A stretch of DNA of 64,000 nucleotides, taken from assembly GCF_000696185.1 (NCBI RefSeq), contig NZ_KK853997.1, positions 2,232,761 to 2,296,760 on the forward strand. The letters run 5' to 3'. The DNA is from Kitasatospora cheerisanensis KCTC 2395. GTDB taxonomy: Bacteria > Actinomycetota > Actinomycetes > Streptomycetales > Streptomycetaceae. Shown here piece after piece: positions 8,606-19,649 of the stretch. Numbering within the stretch: position 1 is the first letter of the stretch; each line of letters starts with the position of its first letter. Below the pieces are notes generated by a model that saw nothing but the letters and a program-made list of their open reading frames with translations, made no database searches and had not been told where the DNA came from. The translations under genes and the position numbers were made by a program.

Positions 8606-8860
8606 TGCAAGGCGCAGATGGGACGAGTACCGACGTACGCAGCCATGAGCGACCCGGGGACGGTGCGAGCCCGGGGGTGTGCACGGCGGGAAGATCACCC
8701 CGGAGCCGCCGGAAGAACGGCCCGTCCAGGGCCCACTAGACCCGGCAGCAAACCCAAAGAGAGGGCCGCAGCGCGCGCGGTCAAGGAGGGTGGTACCGCG
8801 GGGCGGCTCGCCGTCTCGTCCCTCCGTCGGAGCCAGTCCACGCATCCGCCGGAGGTAGAC
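8606..8860 (+). promoter_or_regulatory. Translational T-box riboswitch (isoleucine)
   Basis: The conserved T-box TGGTACCGCG is at 8791-8800. Stem I spans about 8611-8710: an S-turn pair AGTA (8626-8629) and GAA (8690-8692) is followed by the candidate specifier ATC (8694-8696, isoleucine) and an A. Above the S-turn, CGTACGC (8634-8640) pairs with GTGCACG (8679-8685) with one mismatch. CCTCC (8821-8825) can pair either with GGAGG in the antisequestrator arm (8785-8790) or with the ileS Shine-Dalgarno GGAGG (8851-8855). Uncharged tRNA-Ile would therefore free the ribosome-binding site. Translational T-boxes upstream of ileS are known in Actinobacteria. Confidence 0.9.
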
Positions 8861-8867
8861 GCACCCC

Positions 8868-11999
<3,132 letters not shown>

Positions 12000-12023
12000 G
12001 CGCTCGGCGGGTACCGCGCCCCG

Positions 12024-12075
12024 CCGCAGGATCGCGTCGTGACGGCAAGCCGTTGCCCACGGCGCGATCCTGCGG
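12024..12075. terminator. Very long hairpin after ileS
   Basis: CCGCAGGATCGCG (12024-12036) pairs perfectly with 12063-12075. CGTG/CACG and GGCAA/TTGCC continue the stem with few mismatches down to a GCCG loop at 12049-12052. The structure totals roughly 22-24 base pairs. It should terminate ileS transcription; there is no T-run. Confidence 0.75.
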
Positions 12076-12104
12076 TCCGCGCCCCCCGGTCGTGCACCCA
12101 CGCG

Positions 12105-12141
12105 AAGGGCGCCCCCAGCCTCAGTGGCCAAGGGCGCCCTT
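12105..12141. terminator. Terminator hairpin at the divIVA 3' end
   Basis: AAGGGCGCC (12105-12113) pairs with GGCGCCCTT (12133-12141), a 9-bp perfect stem. It lies 24 bp beyond the divIVA stop codon on the minus strand and can also back up ileS termination. Confidence 0.65.
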
Positions 12142-12164
12142 TCGAGTGCGCGTTGCGGGACCGC

Positions 12165-13469
12165 TTAGTTGTCGCCGTCCTCGTCGATCAGGAAGCCTCG
12201 CATCGGAGCGGGGGCCTGCTGCATCGGCTGCGGGGGCTGCGGCCGCACGGCCGCCATCGGCTGGGTCATGCCCGCCGGGGCCATCGCTCCGTTGGAGCTC
12301 GCGGAGGCGCCGCCGAAGGACGGGGTGCCGGCCGAGCTGCCGAAGGAGTTGCCACCGAAGGACTGGTTCCCGCCGAAGGACGGGGTGGAGCCGAACGACG
12401 GCGCCGAGGAGGACATCGCACCGGCACCGGCGGGCGCCATCGACGACGCGGCCGGCGGCAGCGACGCGGTGGCGGGGATCCGCGGCGGGGCGAGCGAGTC
12501 GTCCGCCTGCGACTCCAGCTGGCGCAGCTGGGTCTCCAGGTACGACTTCAGCCGCGTGCGGTACTCGCGCTCGAAGGCGCGCAGGTCCTCGACCTTGCGC
12601 TCCAGCGTGGCGCGGGCGGACTCCAGGGAGCCCATCGCGACGCGGTGCTTCTCCTGCGCGTCCCGCTCCAGCGCGTCGGCCTTGGCGCGGGCGTCGCGCT
12701 CCAGGCCCTCGGCGCGGCTGCGGGCCTCGCCGACGATCTTGTTGGCCTCGGAACGGGCCTCCGAGATCGCCTGGTCGGCGGTCTGCTGGGCGAGCGCGAG
12801 GACGCGGGCGGCGCTGTCGCCACCGGGACCCTGCTGCTGCTGCATCGGGCCGCCCATCGGGCCGCCCATCGGCTGGAGCTGCTGGCCGCCCATGGGCTGG
12901 AGCTGCTGACCGGGCATGTTCTGCCCCATCTGCTGCTGCATCGGGTTGCCCATCGGCTGCAGCATCTGACCGCCCATCGGCTGGACCAGCTGCTGCTGGC
13001 CGCCCATGGTCTGGCCCATCTGCTGCTGCATGGGGTTGCCCATCGGGTTGCCCATGCCCTGCTGGGGGCCGGCGGGCAGCTGCGGCGCGCCGGACGGCAG
13101 GCCGAGCGGCTGGTTGCCCATCCCCTGCTGGTTGCCCATGCCCTGCTGGGGGCCGCCGAGCTGCTGCGGACCGGGGCCCTGCTGCTGGCCGGGCACCGGC
13201 GGGCCGGATATGGCGGCGGGCACGGGAGCGCCGGGGCGCCCGCCGTCCTGCGGAGCCTGCTGCTCCTTGCGCATGTTCGCCTGGTTCTGCGCGGCGGCAC
13301 GCGTGGCGGCCGCCAGCTTGGCGCGCAGGTCCTCGTTCTCGCGCAGCAGGCGGGTCAGCTCGGCTTCGACCTCGTCGAGGAAGGCATCGACCTCGTCCTC
13401 GTCATAGCCTTCGCGCAGCCGGACGGTCGTGAACTGCTTGTTCCGAACGTCCTCGGGGGTCAATGGCAT
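12165..13469 (-). CDS. divIVA: DivIVA/Wag31 polar growth and septum-site protein
   Basis: A 434-residue cytoplasmic scaffold that binds curved membrane and directs tip growth and branching in mycelial actinobacteria. The N-terminal DivIVA domain is clear: MPLTPEDVRNKQFTTVRLRE followed by YDEDEVDAFLDEVEAEL and a first coiled coil to about residue 65. A long Gln/Pro/Met/Gly-rich linker (about 70-210, repeats of QQGMGN and QPMGG) separates it from a second coiled coil (about 215-320) rich in AEGLERDARAKAD-type heptads. A Ser/Gly/Ala-rich tail ends in DEDGDN. The enlarged linker is typical of streptomycete DivIVA. It is the last gene of the dcw cluster. Confidence 0.95.
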   Translation of the reverse strand: MPLTPEDVRNKQFTTVRLREGYDEDEVDAFLDEVEAELTRLLRENEDLRAKLAAATRAAAQNQANMRKEQQAPQDGGRPGAPVPAAISGPPVPGQQQGPGPQQLGGPQQGMGNQQGMGNQPLGLPSGAPQLPAGPQQGMGNPMGNPMQQQMGQTMGGQQQLVQPMGGQMLQPMGNPMQQQMGQNMPGQQLQPMGGQQLQPMGGPMGGPMQQQQGPGGDSAARVLALAQQTADQAISEARSEANKIVGEARSRAEGLERDARAKADALERDAQEKHRVAMGSLESARATLERKVEDLRAFEREYRTRLKSYLETQLRQLESQADDSLAPPRIPATASLPPAASSMAPAGAGAMSSSAPSFGSTPSFGGNQSFGGNSFGSSAGTPSFGGASASSNGAMAPAGMTQPMAAVRPQPPQPMQQAPAPMRGFLIDEDGDN

Positions 13470-13515
13470 CTCTTCACCTCAACGTGATCGTCGGACCGGC
13501 ATCCTGTCGCATCGT

Positions 13516-13806
13516 TCAGAACGACAGGCGCTGCACGAGCGAGATCAGGACATACACAATGATCATCAGTACGAAGAAGGACAGGTCGAGCGCCACGCCC
13601 CCGAGACGCAACGGCGGGATGAATCGCCGAAGAAGCTTGAGTGGCGGATCCGTGACAGTGTACGTGGCCTCCAGCACCACGACCATGGCCTTCCCAGGAC
13701 GCCACGAGCGGGCGAACTGGAACACCCAGTCCATCACCAGCCTGAAGAGCAGGATCAGCAGGAACACGGTCAGCACCCAGTAGAGCACCGAACCGAAGAT
13801 CCCCAT
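13516..13806 (-). CDS. YggT family membrane protein
   Basis: A 96-residue protein with two hydrophobic segments (about residues 4-27 and 67-90) and the connecting PLKLLRRFIPPLRLGGVALDLS block of the YggT family. It is always found between sepF and divIVA in Actinobacteria. Its role is not settled; association with division or with osmotic tolerance has been proposed in other bacteria. It lies 46 bp upstream of divIVA and 77 bp after sepF. Confidence 0.88.
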   Translation of the reverse strand: MGIFGSVLYWVLTVFLLILLFRLVMDWVFQFARSWRPGKAMVVVLEATYTVTDPPLKLLRRFIPPLRLGGVALDLSFFVLMIIVYVLISLVQRLSF

Positions 13807-13883
13807 CGCTTCTCCCTCTCCCTGGCCGACGGTCCGTCAAGCGACGAACTGTCGATTGATCCACACAGAAAGTCGTGGCCGGG

Positions 13884-14501
13884 TCAGCTCTGGTTGAAGA
13901 ACCCACCCTCGGCGATCCGAGCCTTGTCCTCCGCCGTGACATCGACGTTAGCAGGCGACAGGAGGAACACCTTCTGTGTCACGCGCTCGATACTGCCGTG
14001 CAGACCGAAGACCAGTCCAGCCGCGAAGTCTACGAGCCGCTTGGCGTCCGTGTCGTCCATCTCCGTCAAATTCATGATCACGGGCGTACCGCCACGGAAC
14101 TGTTCCCCGATGGTACGGGCCTCGTTGTAGGTCCTCGGGTGCAGCGTGGTGATGCGGTAGGGCTCTCGTTCGTTGACGACCTTGGGCATGATCACCGGGG
14201 TGCTCTTCTCCAGGTTGCGGTGGCGCTCGGATGTGATGGACGACACGGGGGCCATGCGCGGCTGCTCCTGGCGGATCGGGACCGCGGCGGGCACCGGCTG
14301 GGGCGCGATCTGGGCCACGGGCGCCGGCTGCGCGGCGGCCGCGGCGGCGGGGGCCGGGGACCGGAGGTCCTCGGTGCGGCCGGTGCGGATCGGCTCCGGG
14401 TCCGTGTCGTAGTCGTCGTCGGGGTCGTACCCCTGGCTGTCGTAGGTCTCGTCCTCGACCAGGCCGAGATAGACCGCCATTTTGCGCATCGCGCCGGCCA
14501 T
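13884..14501 (-). CDS. sepF: SepF cell division protein (FtsZ membrane anchor)
   Basis: A 205-residue protein that tethers FtsZ filaments to the membrane. The N-terminal amphipathic helix [17 protein letters not shown] is followed by an acidic, Asp/Glu- and Ala/Pro-rich linker (about 18-100) and the SepF core, from [20 protein letters not shown] to [16 protein letters not shown] chose ATG 14501 because GGAGGAG lies about 9 nt upstream and the membrane-binding helix then starts at residue 1. An ATG at 14522 is in frame but would bury that helix. It follows yggS by about 190 bp. Confidence 0.93.
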   Translation of the reverse strand: MAGAMRKMAVYLGLVEDETYDSQGYDPDDDYDTDPEPIRTGRTEDLRSPAPAAAAAAQPAPVAQIAPQPVPAAVPIRQEQPRMAPVSSITSERHRNLEKSTPVIMPKVVNEREPYRITTLHPRTYNEARTIGEQFRGGTPVIMNLTEMDDTDAKRLVDFAAGLVFGLHGSIERVTQKVFLLSPANVDVTAEDKARIAEGGFFNQS

Positions 14502-14694
14502 GCTGCTGTCTCCTCCGCTCATGCGCCCACCGTTCGCCTGCGGACGCCGTGATGGTCACGGCCTGTCAGGCCGACGGTCCGTCAGAACCGCGGAGGTGTG
14601 CGCTCGGATGCGATCCACGGTTTACCAGCAGACTGATCATCTGCTAGGTTCTGTCCTATTTTGTCCTGCAGTCTGATCTACTTACTCGGTGACG

Positions 14695-15483
14695 TTACCC
14701 GAGCGGTGACCGCACTCCGAGTACCGCCGTACCGACGCGTACATGTGTCGCTCCGGCGGCGATCGCCTGCTCCAAATCTCCGCTCATCCCTGCCGAAACC
14801 ATCGTGGCAGTCGGATGCTGCGCGCGTACGGCGCTTGCGATTTCCGCAAGGCGCGCGAAGGCGCGCGCGGGGTCGCCCGCCAGGGGGCCCGCGAGCGGTG
14901 CGACCGTCATCACACCGTCCATGCGCAGCCCGGGCGTGTCGGCGATCTTCTCGGCGAGCGCGAGCACGTCCGCGGGGGCGACGCCGGCGCGGTGCTCGCC
15001 CTCGCCGGCCTCCTTGTCGAGCGCGACCTGCACCAGGCAGCCCAGCGGGGGGCGTTCGGCGTTGCGAACGGCGGCGGACAGCGAGTCCACCAGGCGCGCG
15101 CGGTCCACCGAATGCACCAAATCGGCATAACGCACCACGGAACGGGCCTTGTTGGTCTGCAATTGGCCGACGAAGTGCCAGCTGAGCGGAAGGTTCACGC
15201 AGCGCTCGGCCTTCGGCGCGGCGTCCTGGTCGCGGTTCTCCGCGACGTCGGTGACGCCGAGTCCGGCGAGCAGGGCGGTGTCCTCGGCGGGGTAGGTCTT
15301 GGTCACCACGATCAGGGTGACCTCCTCGCGCGGGCGGCCGGCCGCGGCGCAGGCGTCGGCGATCCGCCGCTCGACCACGTCGAGGTTGGCGCCGAGCTGC
15401 TCGTAGCGGGCGCGCTGAGCGTCCGTCAGGGCGGCGGCGAAGTCCGCCCCGCCCGGGAACGGACCGTAGATGTCGTTCGTCAT
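14695..15483 (-). CDS. YggS family PLP-binding protein
   Basis: A 262-residue protein of the YggS/PROSC (PLPBP) family, a fold-type III barrel that binds pyridoxal 5'-phosphate and maintains B6 and amino-acid homeostasis without a known catalytic reaction. The PLP-binding lysine is in LIVVTKTYPAED. The phosphate-binding end is in SAGMSGDLEQAIAAGATHVRVGTAVLG. The ATG overlaps the stop of the laccase-domain gene (ATGA at 15480-15483). The frame carries an N-terminal extension of about 35 residues, common in actinobacterial members. Its conserved place between ftsZ and sepF is well known but unexplained. Confidence 0.9.
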   Translation of the reverse strand: MTNDIYGPFPGGADFAAALTDAQRARYEQLGANLDVVERRIADACAAAGRPREEVTLIVVTKTYPAEDTALLAGLGVTDVAENRDQDAAPKAERCVNLPLSWHFVGQLQTNKARSVVRYADLVHSVDRARLVDSLSAAVRNAERPPLGCLVQVALDKEAGEGEHRAGVAPADVLALAEKIADTPGLRMDGVMTVAPLAGPLAGDPARAFARLAEIASAVRAQHPTATMVSAGMSGDLEQAIAAGATHVRVGTAVLGVRSPLG

Positions 15484-16214
15484 GAGAGTGGAGGCCCCAG
15501 CCAGACGTAGCTCGCGAGTCGGCCGGTCCGCTGCTCCCGACGGTAGGAGTAGTGGTCCGGCGATTCGAGGGTGCAGACAGATGATCGCACCACATCATGG
15601 ACGCCCGCCTCGGCGAGTTGGGCGGCGACCCCGGCCGGCACGTCCAGGGCGGGAGTGCCCCAGGAGGTTTCGGCGCGGGCGGCCGGGACGATCGCGGCCA
15701 CCTCGGCGCGCATCGCCTCCGGCACTTCGTAGCAGCGGCCGCACACGGCGGGGCCGGTGGCGGCGAGGATCCGCTCGGGGCGGGCGCCGAGTTCGCGCAT
15801 CGCGGCGACCACGGCGGGGACCACTCCGGCGGCCAGGCCCGGGCGCCCGGCGTGCGCCGCGCCGATCACGCCGGCCTCGGGGTCGGCCAGCAGCACCGGG
15901 GTGCAGTCGGCGGTGAGCACCGCGAGGGCCAGCGGCCGGTCGGTGACCACCGCGTCCACGGTCGGCGCGTACCCGGCGGGCTGGCGGTCCGTCACCACCG
16001 CGACGTCCGCGCCGTGCACCTGGTTCATCCAGACCACATCGGCCGGATCCAGTCCCAGTTCCCGGGCTGCGAGGAAACGGTTCTGCTGGACGTTCTCGGG
16101 CGAATCGCCCACTGCGCCGCCGAGGTTGAGCTCCCCGTACGGCGCGGTGCTCACCCCGCCCCACCGGGTGGTGGAGGCGAAGTGAGCACCGTTGCGGAAG
16201 GCCGTACCAATCAC
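15480..16214 (-). CDS. pgeF: Laccase-domain purine nucleoside phosphorylase-like protein (YfiH/PgeF)
   Basis: A 244-residue protein of the multicopper polyphenol-oxidase (YfiH) family. Conserved metal and active-site residues appear in [20 protein letters not shown] and [10 protein letters not shown], and in [12 protein letters not shown]. Homologues act as purine nucleoside phosphorylase/adenosine deaminase, and E. coli YfiH edits misincorporated peptidoglycan precursors. That second role suits its place right after ftsZ. The GTG start at 16214 overlaps the ftsZ stop (GTGA). Longer frames through this point are artefacts of the ftsZ antiparallel frame. Confidence 0.9.
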   Translation of the reverse strand: MIGTAFRNGAHFASTTRWGGVSTAPYGELNLGGAVGDSPENVQQNRFLAARELGLDPADVVWMNQVHGADVAVVTDRQPAGYAPTVDAVVTDRPLALAVLTADCTPVLLADPEAGVIGAAHAGRPGLAAGVVPAVVAAMRELGARPERILAATGPAVCGRCYEVPEAMRAEVAAIVPAARAETSWGTPALDVPAGVAAQLAEAGVHDVVRSSVCTLESPDHYSYRREQRTGRLASYVWLGPPLS

Positions 16215-17434
16215 TTCAGGAAGTCCGGCACGTCGAGCTCCTCGGCGGGGCTCTCGACGTAGGGCTGGCGCACCGGCTGCACCTGCGGCGGCACCGGGGA
16301 GGTGGTCGCCGTCGCCGGGGCCGGGGCCTCGGACGGGCGGGCCGGCTCCTCGGAGCGGGTGACCGAGCCGATCGAACCGTAGGACGGCCGGGTCGCCGGG
16401 CGCTCCGGGGTGCTCGACGAGGAGCTGCCGCTCGACGCCGAGCTGGAGGCCGACTTGACCACCGGGTCGCGGACGATGGCCGGCGGCTGCCCGCCGTCGA
16501 AGCCGGCCGCGATCACGGTGACCCGGACCTCGTCGCCCAGCGCGTCGTCGATGACGGCGCCGAAGATGATGTTCGCCTCGGGGTGGGCGGCCTCGCTGAC
16601 CAGCTGGGCCGCCTCGTTGATCTCGAACAGGCCGAGGTCGGAGCCGCCCGAGATGGACAGCAGCACGCCGCGGGCGCCGTCGATCGAGGCCTCCAGCAGC
16701 GGCGAGGAGATCGCCATCACGGCCGCGGCCTTCGCACGGTCCTCGCCGCGGGCCGAGCCGATGCCCATCAGCGCCGAACCGGCGTCCGACATGACGGACT
16801 TGACGTCGGCGAAGTCCAGGTTGATCAGGCCCGGGGTGGTGATCAGGTCGGTGATGCCCTGGACGCCGGAGAGCAGCACCTGGTCGGCGGAGCGGAACGC
16901 GTCCAGCACCGAGACCTGGCGGTCGGAGATCGACAGCAGCCGGTCGTTCGGGATGACGATCAGGGTGTCGACCTGCTCGCGCAGCGAGGCGATGCCGTCC
17001 TCGGCCTGGTTGGCGCGGCGGCGGCCCTCGAAGGTGAACGGGCGGGTGACCACGCCGATGGTGAGCGCGCCGAGCGAGCGGGCGATGTTGGCCACGACGG
17101 GCGCGCCGCCGGTGCCGGTGCCGCCGCCCTCGCCGGCCGTCACGAAGACCATGTCGGCCCCCTTGAGGACCTCCTCGATCTCCTCGCGGTGGTCCTCCGC
17201 GGCCTTCCGGCCGACCTCGGGGTTGGCGCCGGCGCCGAGGCCGCGGGTGAGTTCGCGGCCGACGTCGAGCTTCACGTCGGCGTCGCTCATCAGGAGGGCC
17301 TGCGCATCGGTGTTGATCGCGATGAACTCGACGCCCTTGAGCCCGACCTCGATCATCCGGTTGATGGCGTTGACTCCGCCGCCGCCGATGCCGACGACCT
17401 TGATGACCGCGAGGTAATTCTGGGGTGCTGCCAC
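16211..17434 (-). CDS. ftsZ: Cell division protein FtsZ
   Basis: A 407-residue tubulin-like GTPase that forms the Z-rings and sporulation septal ladders. It begins [20 protein letters not shown], with the nucleotide-binding motif GGGTGTG at about residue 106 and the T7 loop [20 protein letters not shown]. The GTPase core ends near residue 315. A Ser/Pro/Ala-rich linker leads to the conserved C-terminal peptide ELDVPDFLK that binds FtsA/SepF-type partners. It is separated from ftsQ by 333 bp, consistent with its own regulated promoters, which are known for streptomycete ftsZ. Confidence 0.98.
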   Translation of the reverse strand: MAAPQNYLAVIKVVGIGGGGVNAINRMIEVGLKGVEFIAINTDAQALLMSDADVKLDVGRELTRGLGAGANPEVGRKAAEDHREEIEEVLKGADMVFVTAGEGGGTGTGGAPVVANIARSLGALTIGVVTRPFTFEGRRRANQAEDGIASLREQVDTLIVIPNDRLLSISDRQVSVLDAFRSADQVLLSGVQGITDLITTPGLINLDFADVKSVMSDAGSALMGIGSARGEDRAKAAAVMAISSPLLEASIDGARGVLLSISGGSDLGLFEINEAAQLVSEAAHPEANIIFGAVIDDALGDEVRVTVIAAGFDGGQPPAIVRDPVVKSASSSASSGSSSSSTPERPATRPSYGSIGSVTRSEEPARPSEAPAPATATTSPVPPQVQPVRQPYVESPAEELDVPDFLK

Positions 17435-17527
17435 GTCGGGGCCTCTCGCCTCGAATTTCCGGGTCGGCTCCCCTGGATACGAAGGCCGACGGATGTCGAT
17501 GGGTGGGAAGCACGTGGTTCCAACCCG

Positions 17528-17552
17528 AACCCTAAACTTGAGGTTGAGGGTT
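17528..17552. repeat. AT-richer palindrome in the ftsZ promoter region
   Basis: A 25-bp near-perfect palindrome with outer arms AACCCT and AGGGTT and inner AAC/GTT matches (about 20 of 24 arm positions symmetric). It lies 94-118 bp upstream of the ftsZ start, in a short AT-richer stretch. It could be an operator or part of an ftsZ promoter. No specific regulator can be assigned. Confidence 0.5.
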
Positions 17553-17621
17553 ATGGCTGTGCCGGTGTCAGTTCATTGTCGAGCACAGCTCGTTGACACA
17601 GGACAGTAGGTCGCAACCAGC

Positions 17622-17641
17622 GCGTGTTTCAACGAACACGC
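17622..17641. repeat. Hairpin between ftsQ and ftsZ
   Basis: GCGTGTT (17622-17628) pairs with AACACGC (17635-17641) around a six-base loop. It lies about 190 bp upstream of ftsZ. It may attenuate read-through from ftsQ or be an operator. Confidence 0.4.
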
Positions 17642-17682
17642 CGAGCTTCCCTTTTTCTTTTGAGCCTATGTGATCATCGACC

Positions 17683-17699
17683 CCCCGGTGAAACCGGGG
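17683..17699. terminator. Hairpin shortly after ftsQ
   Basis: CCCCGGT (17683-17689) and ACCGGGG (17693-17699) form a 7-bp stem with a three-base loop, 69 bp past the ftsQ stop on the minus strand. It could limit transcription from the upstream dcw genes into ftsZ. No T-tract follows. Confidence 0.45.
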
Positions 17700-17767
17700 T
17701 GACCATCAAGGGTCGGACCGGAGCCTCGGCCCCGTCAATACCGCCCCCAGGCACAGAACTTACCGGA

Positions 17768-18541
17768 TCAGCCGGACACCGCCGGGGCATCCGGCGCACT
17801 CACGTCGTAATTCGACGCCTTCCGGCCGAGCAGCGCCGTCAGCACCCGCGCCTTGCGGGCCGTCTCCTCGGCGCTCCCCCAGCGCACGGTCGCCCCCGAG
17901 GACAGCTGCAGCCGGATGTCGTCGTACGAATAGACCGTGAGCGAACCGGCCTGCTTCGCCACCTCCGCGGGCAGCCCGGCGGCCACCGTGACGGCCGAAC
18001 GCACCAGCGTGGGACGGTCGATGACGGACAGTGCGTCGTTGGCCGGCTGCCCCAGCTGGAGCGCCACCACCGGCACCCCGGCCGGCGGCTGCGGTCCGGT
18101 GGCGAACTCCACACCGTGCGCGTCGACCTGGACGAACCGCCCGTCGTCGGCACGGATCGCGGCCACCGGTTGACGCTCCGTCACCTTCACCCGCAGCGTG
18201 TGCGGCCAGCCGCGCCACACCTCGGCCCGGGCCACCCGGGGCACCTTCGCCACCAGCCGCTGGGCCTCGTCCAGGTCCACCCGGGCCAGCGGGCCGCGGG
18301 CGGTGGGGCCGAGCGCCCGCTCCACCTCGTCCTGGCTCAACTGCCCGGAGTCCAGGCCCTGCACGGCCACCCGGCGGACCTCCAGCGCGGACGAGAAGAA
18401 CACCGTCCAGCCGAGCCCGCCGAGCACCAGGGCGCCCAGCGCCACCAGCACCAGCACGCCCCGGCGGGACAGCCGGAGCCGGGGCGGACGGGCCTCGTCG
18501 CCGTCCTCCCCGAACTCCTCGTCGTAGTCCTCGTCAGCCAC
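17768..18541 (-). CDS. ftsQ: Cell division protein FtsQ (DivIB)
   Basis: A 257-residue bitopic protein of the divisome. An acidic cytoplasmic N-terminus (MADEDYDEEFGEDGDEARPP) precedes a basic stretch, one membrane helix (VLVLVALGALVLGGLGWTVFF, about 30-50) and an external POTRA domain starting EVRRVAVQGLDSGQLSQDEV. The FtsQ-type beta domain follows, with EVWRGWPHTLRVKVTERQPV. It bridges FtsZ-associated components to the FtsLB-FtsWI complex. The start overlaps the murG 3' end by 8 bp. In mycobacteria murC lies between murG and ftsQ; here it is missing, as in other streptomycetes. Confidence 0.95.
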   Translation of the reverse strand: MADEDYDEEFGEDGDEARPPRLRLSRRGVLVLVALGALVLGGLGWTVFFSSALEVRRVAVQGLDSGQLSQDEVERALGPTARGPLARVDLDEAQRLVAKVPRVARAEVWRGWPHTLRVKVTERQPVAAIRADDGRFVQVDAHGVEFATGPQPPAGVPVVALQLGQPANDALSVIDRPTLVRSAVTVAAGLPAEVAKQAGSLTVYSYDDIRLQLSSGATVRWGSAEETARKARVLTALLGRKASNYDVSAPDAPAVSG

Positions 18542-19649
18542 GGCGGCGGCCGCCGCGGCCGGCCTCGATCGCCTCGTACACCATCTGCACCAGCAGGTCG
18601 TCGGCGTCCCGGCGGCCGAACTCGGCGGCGGAGCGCGACATCTCCCACAGCTTGGCCGGGTCGGTGAGCACCGGCAGCACGTTCTTCAGCACCCAGTCCG
18701 TGGTCAGCTCGGCGTCGTCGACCAGCAGGCCGCCGCCGGCCTTCACCATCGGCTGGGCGTTCAGCCGCTGCTCGCCGTTGCCGATCGGCAGCGGCACGAA
18801 CGCGGCCGGCAGGCCCACCGCGGCCAGCTCGGCCACCGTCATCGCGCCGGCCCGGCAGAGCATCATGTCGGCCGCCGCGTACGCCAGGTCCATCCGGTCC
18901 AGGTACGGCACCGCGCGGTACGGCGGCATGCCCGGGATGTCGTCGATGGTCGGCAGCTCGTTCTTCGGGCCGACCGCGTGCAGGATCTGCACGCCGTACT
19001 GCTGGAGCCGGGGGGCGATCGCCTGCACCGTCTCGTTCAGCCGGCGGGCGCCCTGCGAGCCGCCGGACACCAGCAGGGTGGGCAGCCGCTGGTCCAGGCC
19101 GAAGTAGTGCCGGGCCTCCGGGCGCACCGTGCCGCGGTCCAGGGTGGCGATGGTGCGGCGCAGCGGGATGCCGATGTACCGGGAGTCGCGCAGCTTGGAG
19201 TCCGGGGTGGAGACCGCCACGAAGTCGCTGTAGCGGGCGCCGATCTTGTTGGCCAGGCCGGGGCGGGCGTTCGCCTCGTGCACCACGATCGGCACGCCGG
19301 CCCGCTTGGCCGCCAGGTAGGCGGGCATCGCCACGTAGCCGCCGAAGCCGACCACCGCGTCCGCGTTGACCCGCTCGATCACCTCCTGGGCGGCCCGCAC
19401 GGTGCCGCGCAGCCGGCCCGGGACGGTGATCAGCTCGGGCGTCGGCTTGCGGGGCAGCGGCACCGCCGGGATCAGCGCCAGCTCGTAGCCGCGCTCCGGG
19501 ACCAGCCGGGTCTCCAGGCCGCGCTCGGTGCCGAGGGCGGTGATCCCGATGGACGGGTCGTGCCTGCGCAGCGCGTCCGCGAGCGCCATGGCCGGCTCGA
19601 TGTGACCGGCGGTCCCGCCGCCGGCGAGTACGACATGCACGAAATTCAC
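18534..19649 (-). CDS. murG: UDP-GlcNAc:lipid I N-acetylglucosaminyltransferase MurG
   Basis: A 371-residue peripheral membrane glycosyltransferase (GT28) that converts lipid I to lipid II on the inner membrane face. Glycine-rich loops are visible as LAGGGTAGHIEPAMALADAL near the N-terminus and LLVSGGSQGARRLNETV in mid-protein. The UDP-GlcNAc site contains CRAGAMTVAELAAVGLP and the PIGNGEQRLNAQ loop. The ATG at 19649 overlaps the ftsW stop. A GTG three codons later would give the N-terminus MHVVLAGGG more usual in the family; either is possible. Confidence 0.96.
   Translation of the reverse strand: MNFVHVVLAGGGTAGHIEPAMALADALRRHDPSIGITALGTERGLETRLVPERGYELALIPAVPLPRKPTPELITVPGRLRGTVRAAQEVIERVNADAVVGFGGYVAMPAYLAAKRAGVPIVVHEANARPGLANKIGARYSDFVAVSTPDSKLRDSRYIGIPLRRTIATLDRGTVRPEARHYFGLDQRLPTLLVSGGSQGARRLNETVQAIAPRLQQYGVQILHAVGPKNELPTIDDIPGMPPYRAVPYLDRMDLAYAAADMMLCRAGAMTVAELAAVGLPAAFVPLPIGNGEQRLNAQPMVKAGGGLLVDDAELTTDWVLKNVLPVLTDPAKLWEMSRSAAEFGRRDADDLLVQMVYEAIEAGRGGRRRG

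Noticed and set aside
8602..8687. GCCGTGCA/TGCACGGC stem as T-box stem I
   Set aside because: The 5' arm lies at or before the likely transcription start and would exclude the S-turn and specifier arrangement, which fits better.
12836..13150. Tandem DNA repeats in divIVA as a CRISPR-like or mobile repeat
   Set aside because: They are imperfect codon repeats encoding the Gln/Met/Gly/Pro linker, with no spacers or constant repeat length.
15480..17513. One 677-codon frame joining the laccase-domain protein to upstream sequence
   Set aside because: The upstream part is an out-of-frame translation of ftsZ. The real gene starts at GTG 16214, overlapping the ftsZ stop.
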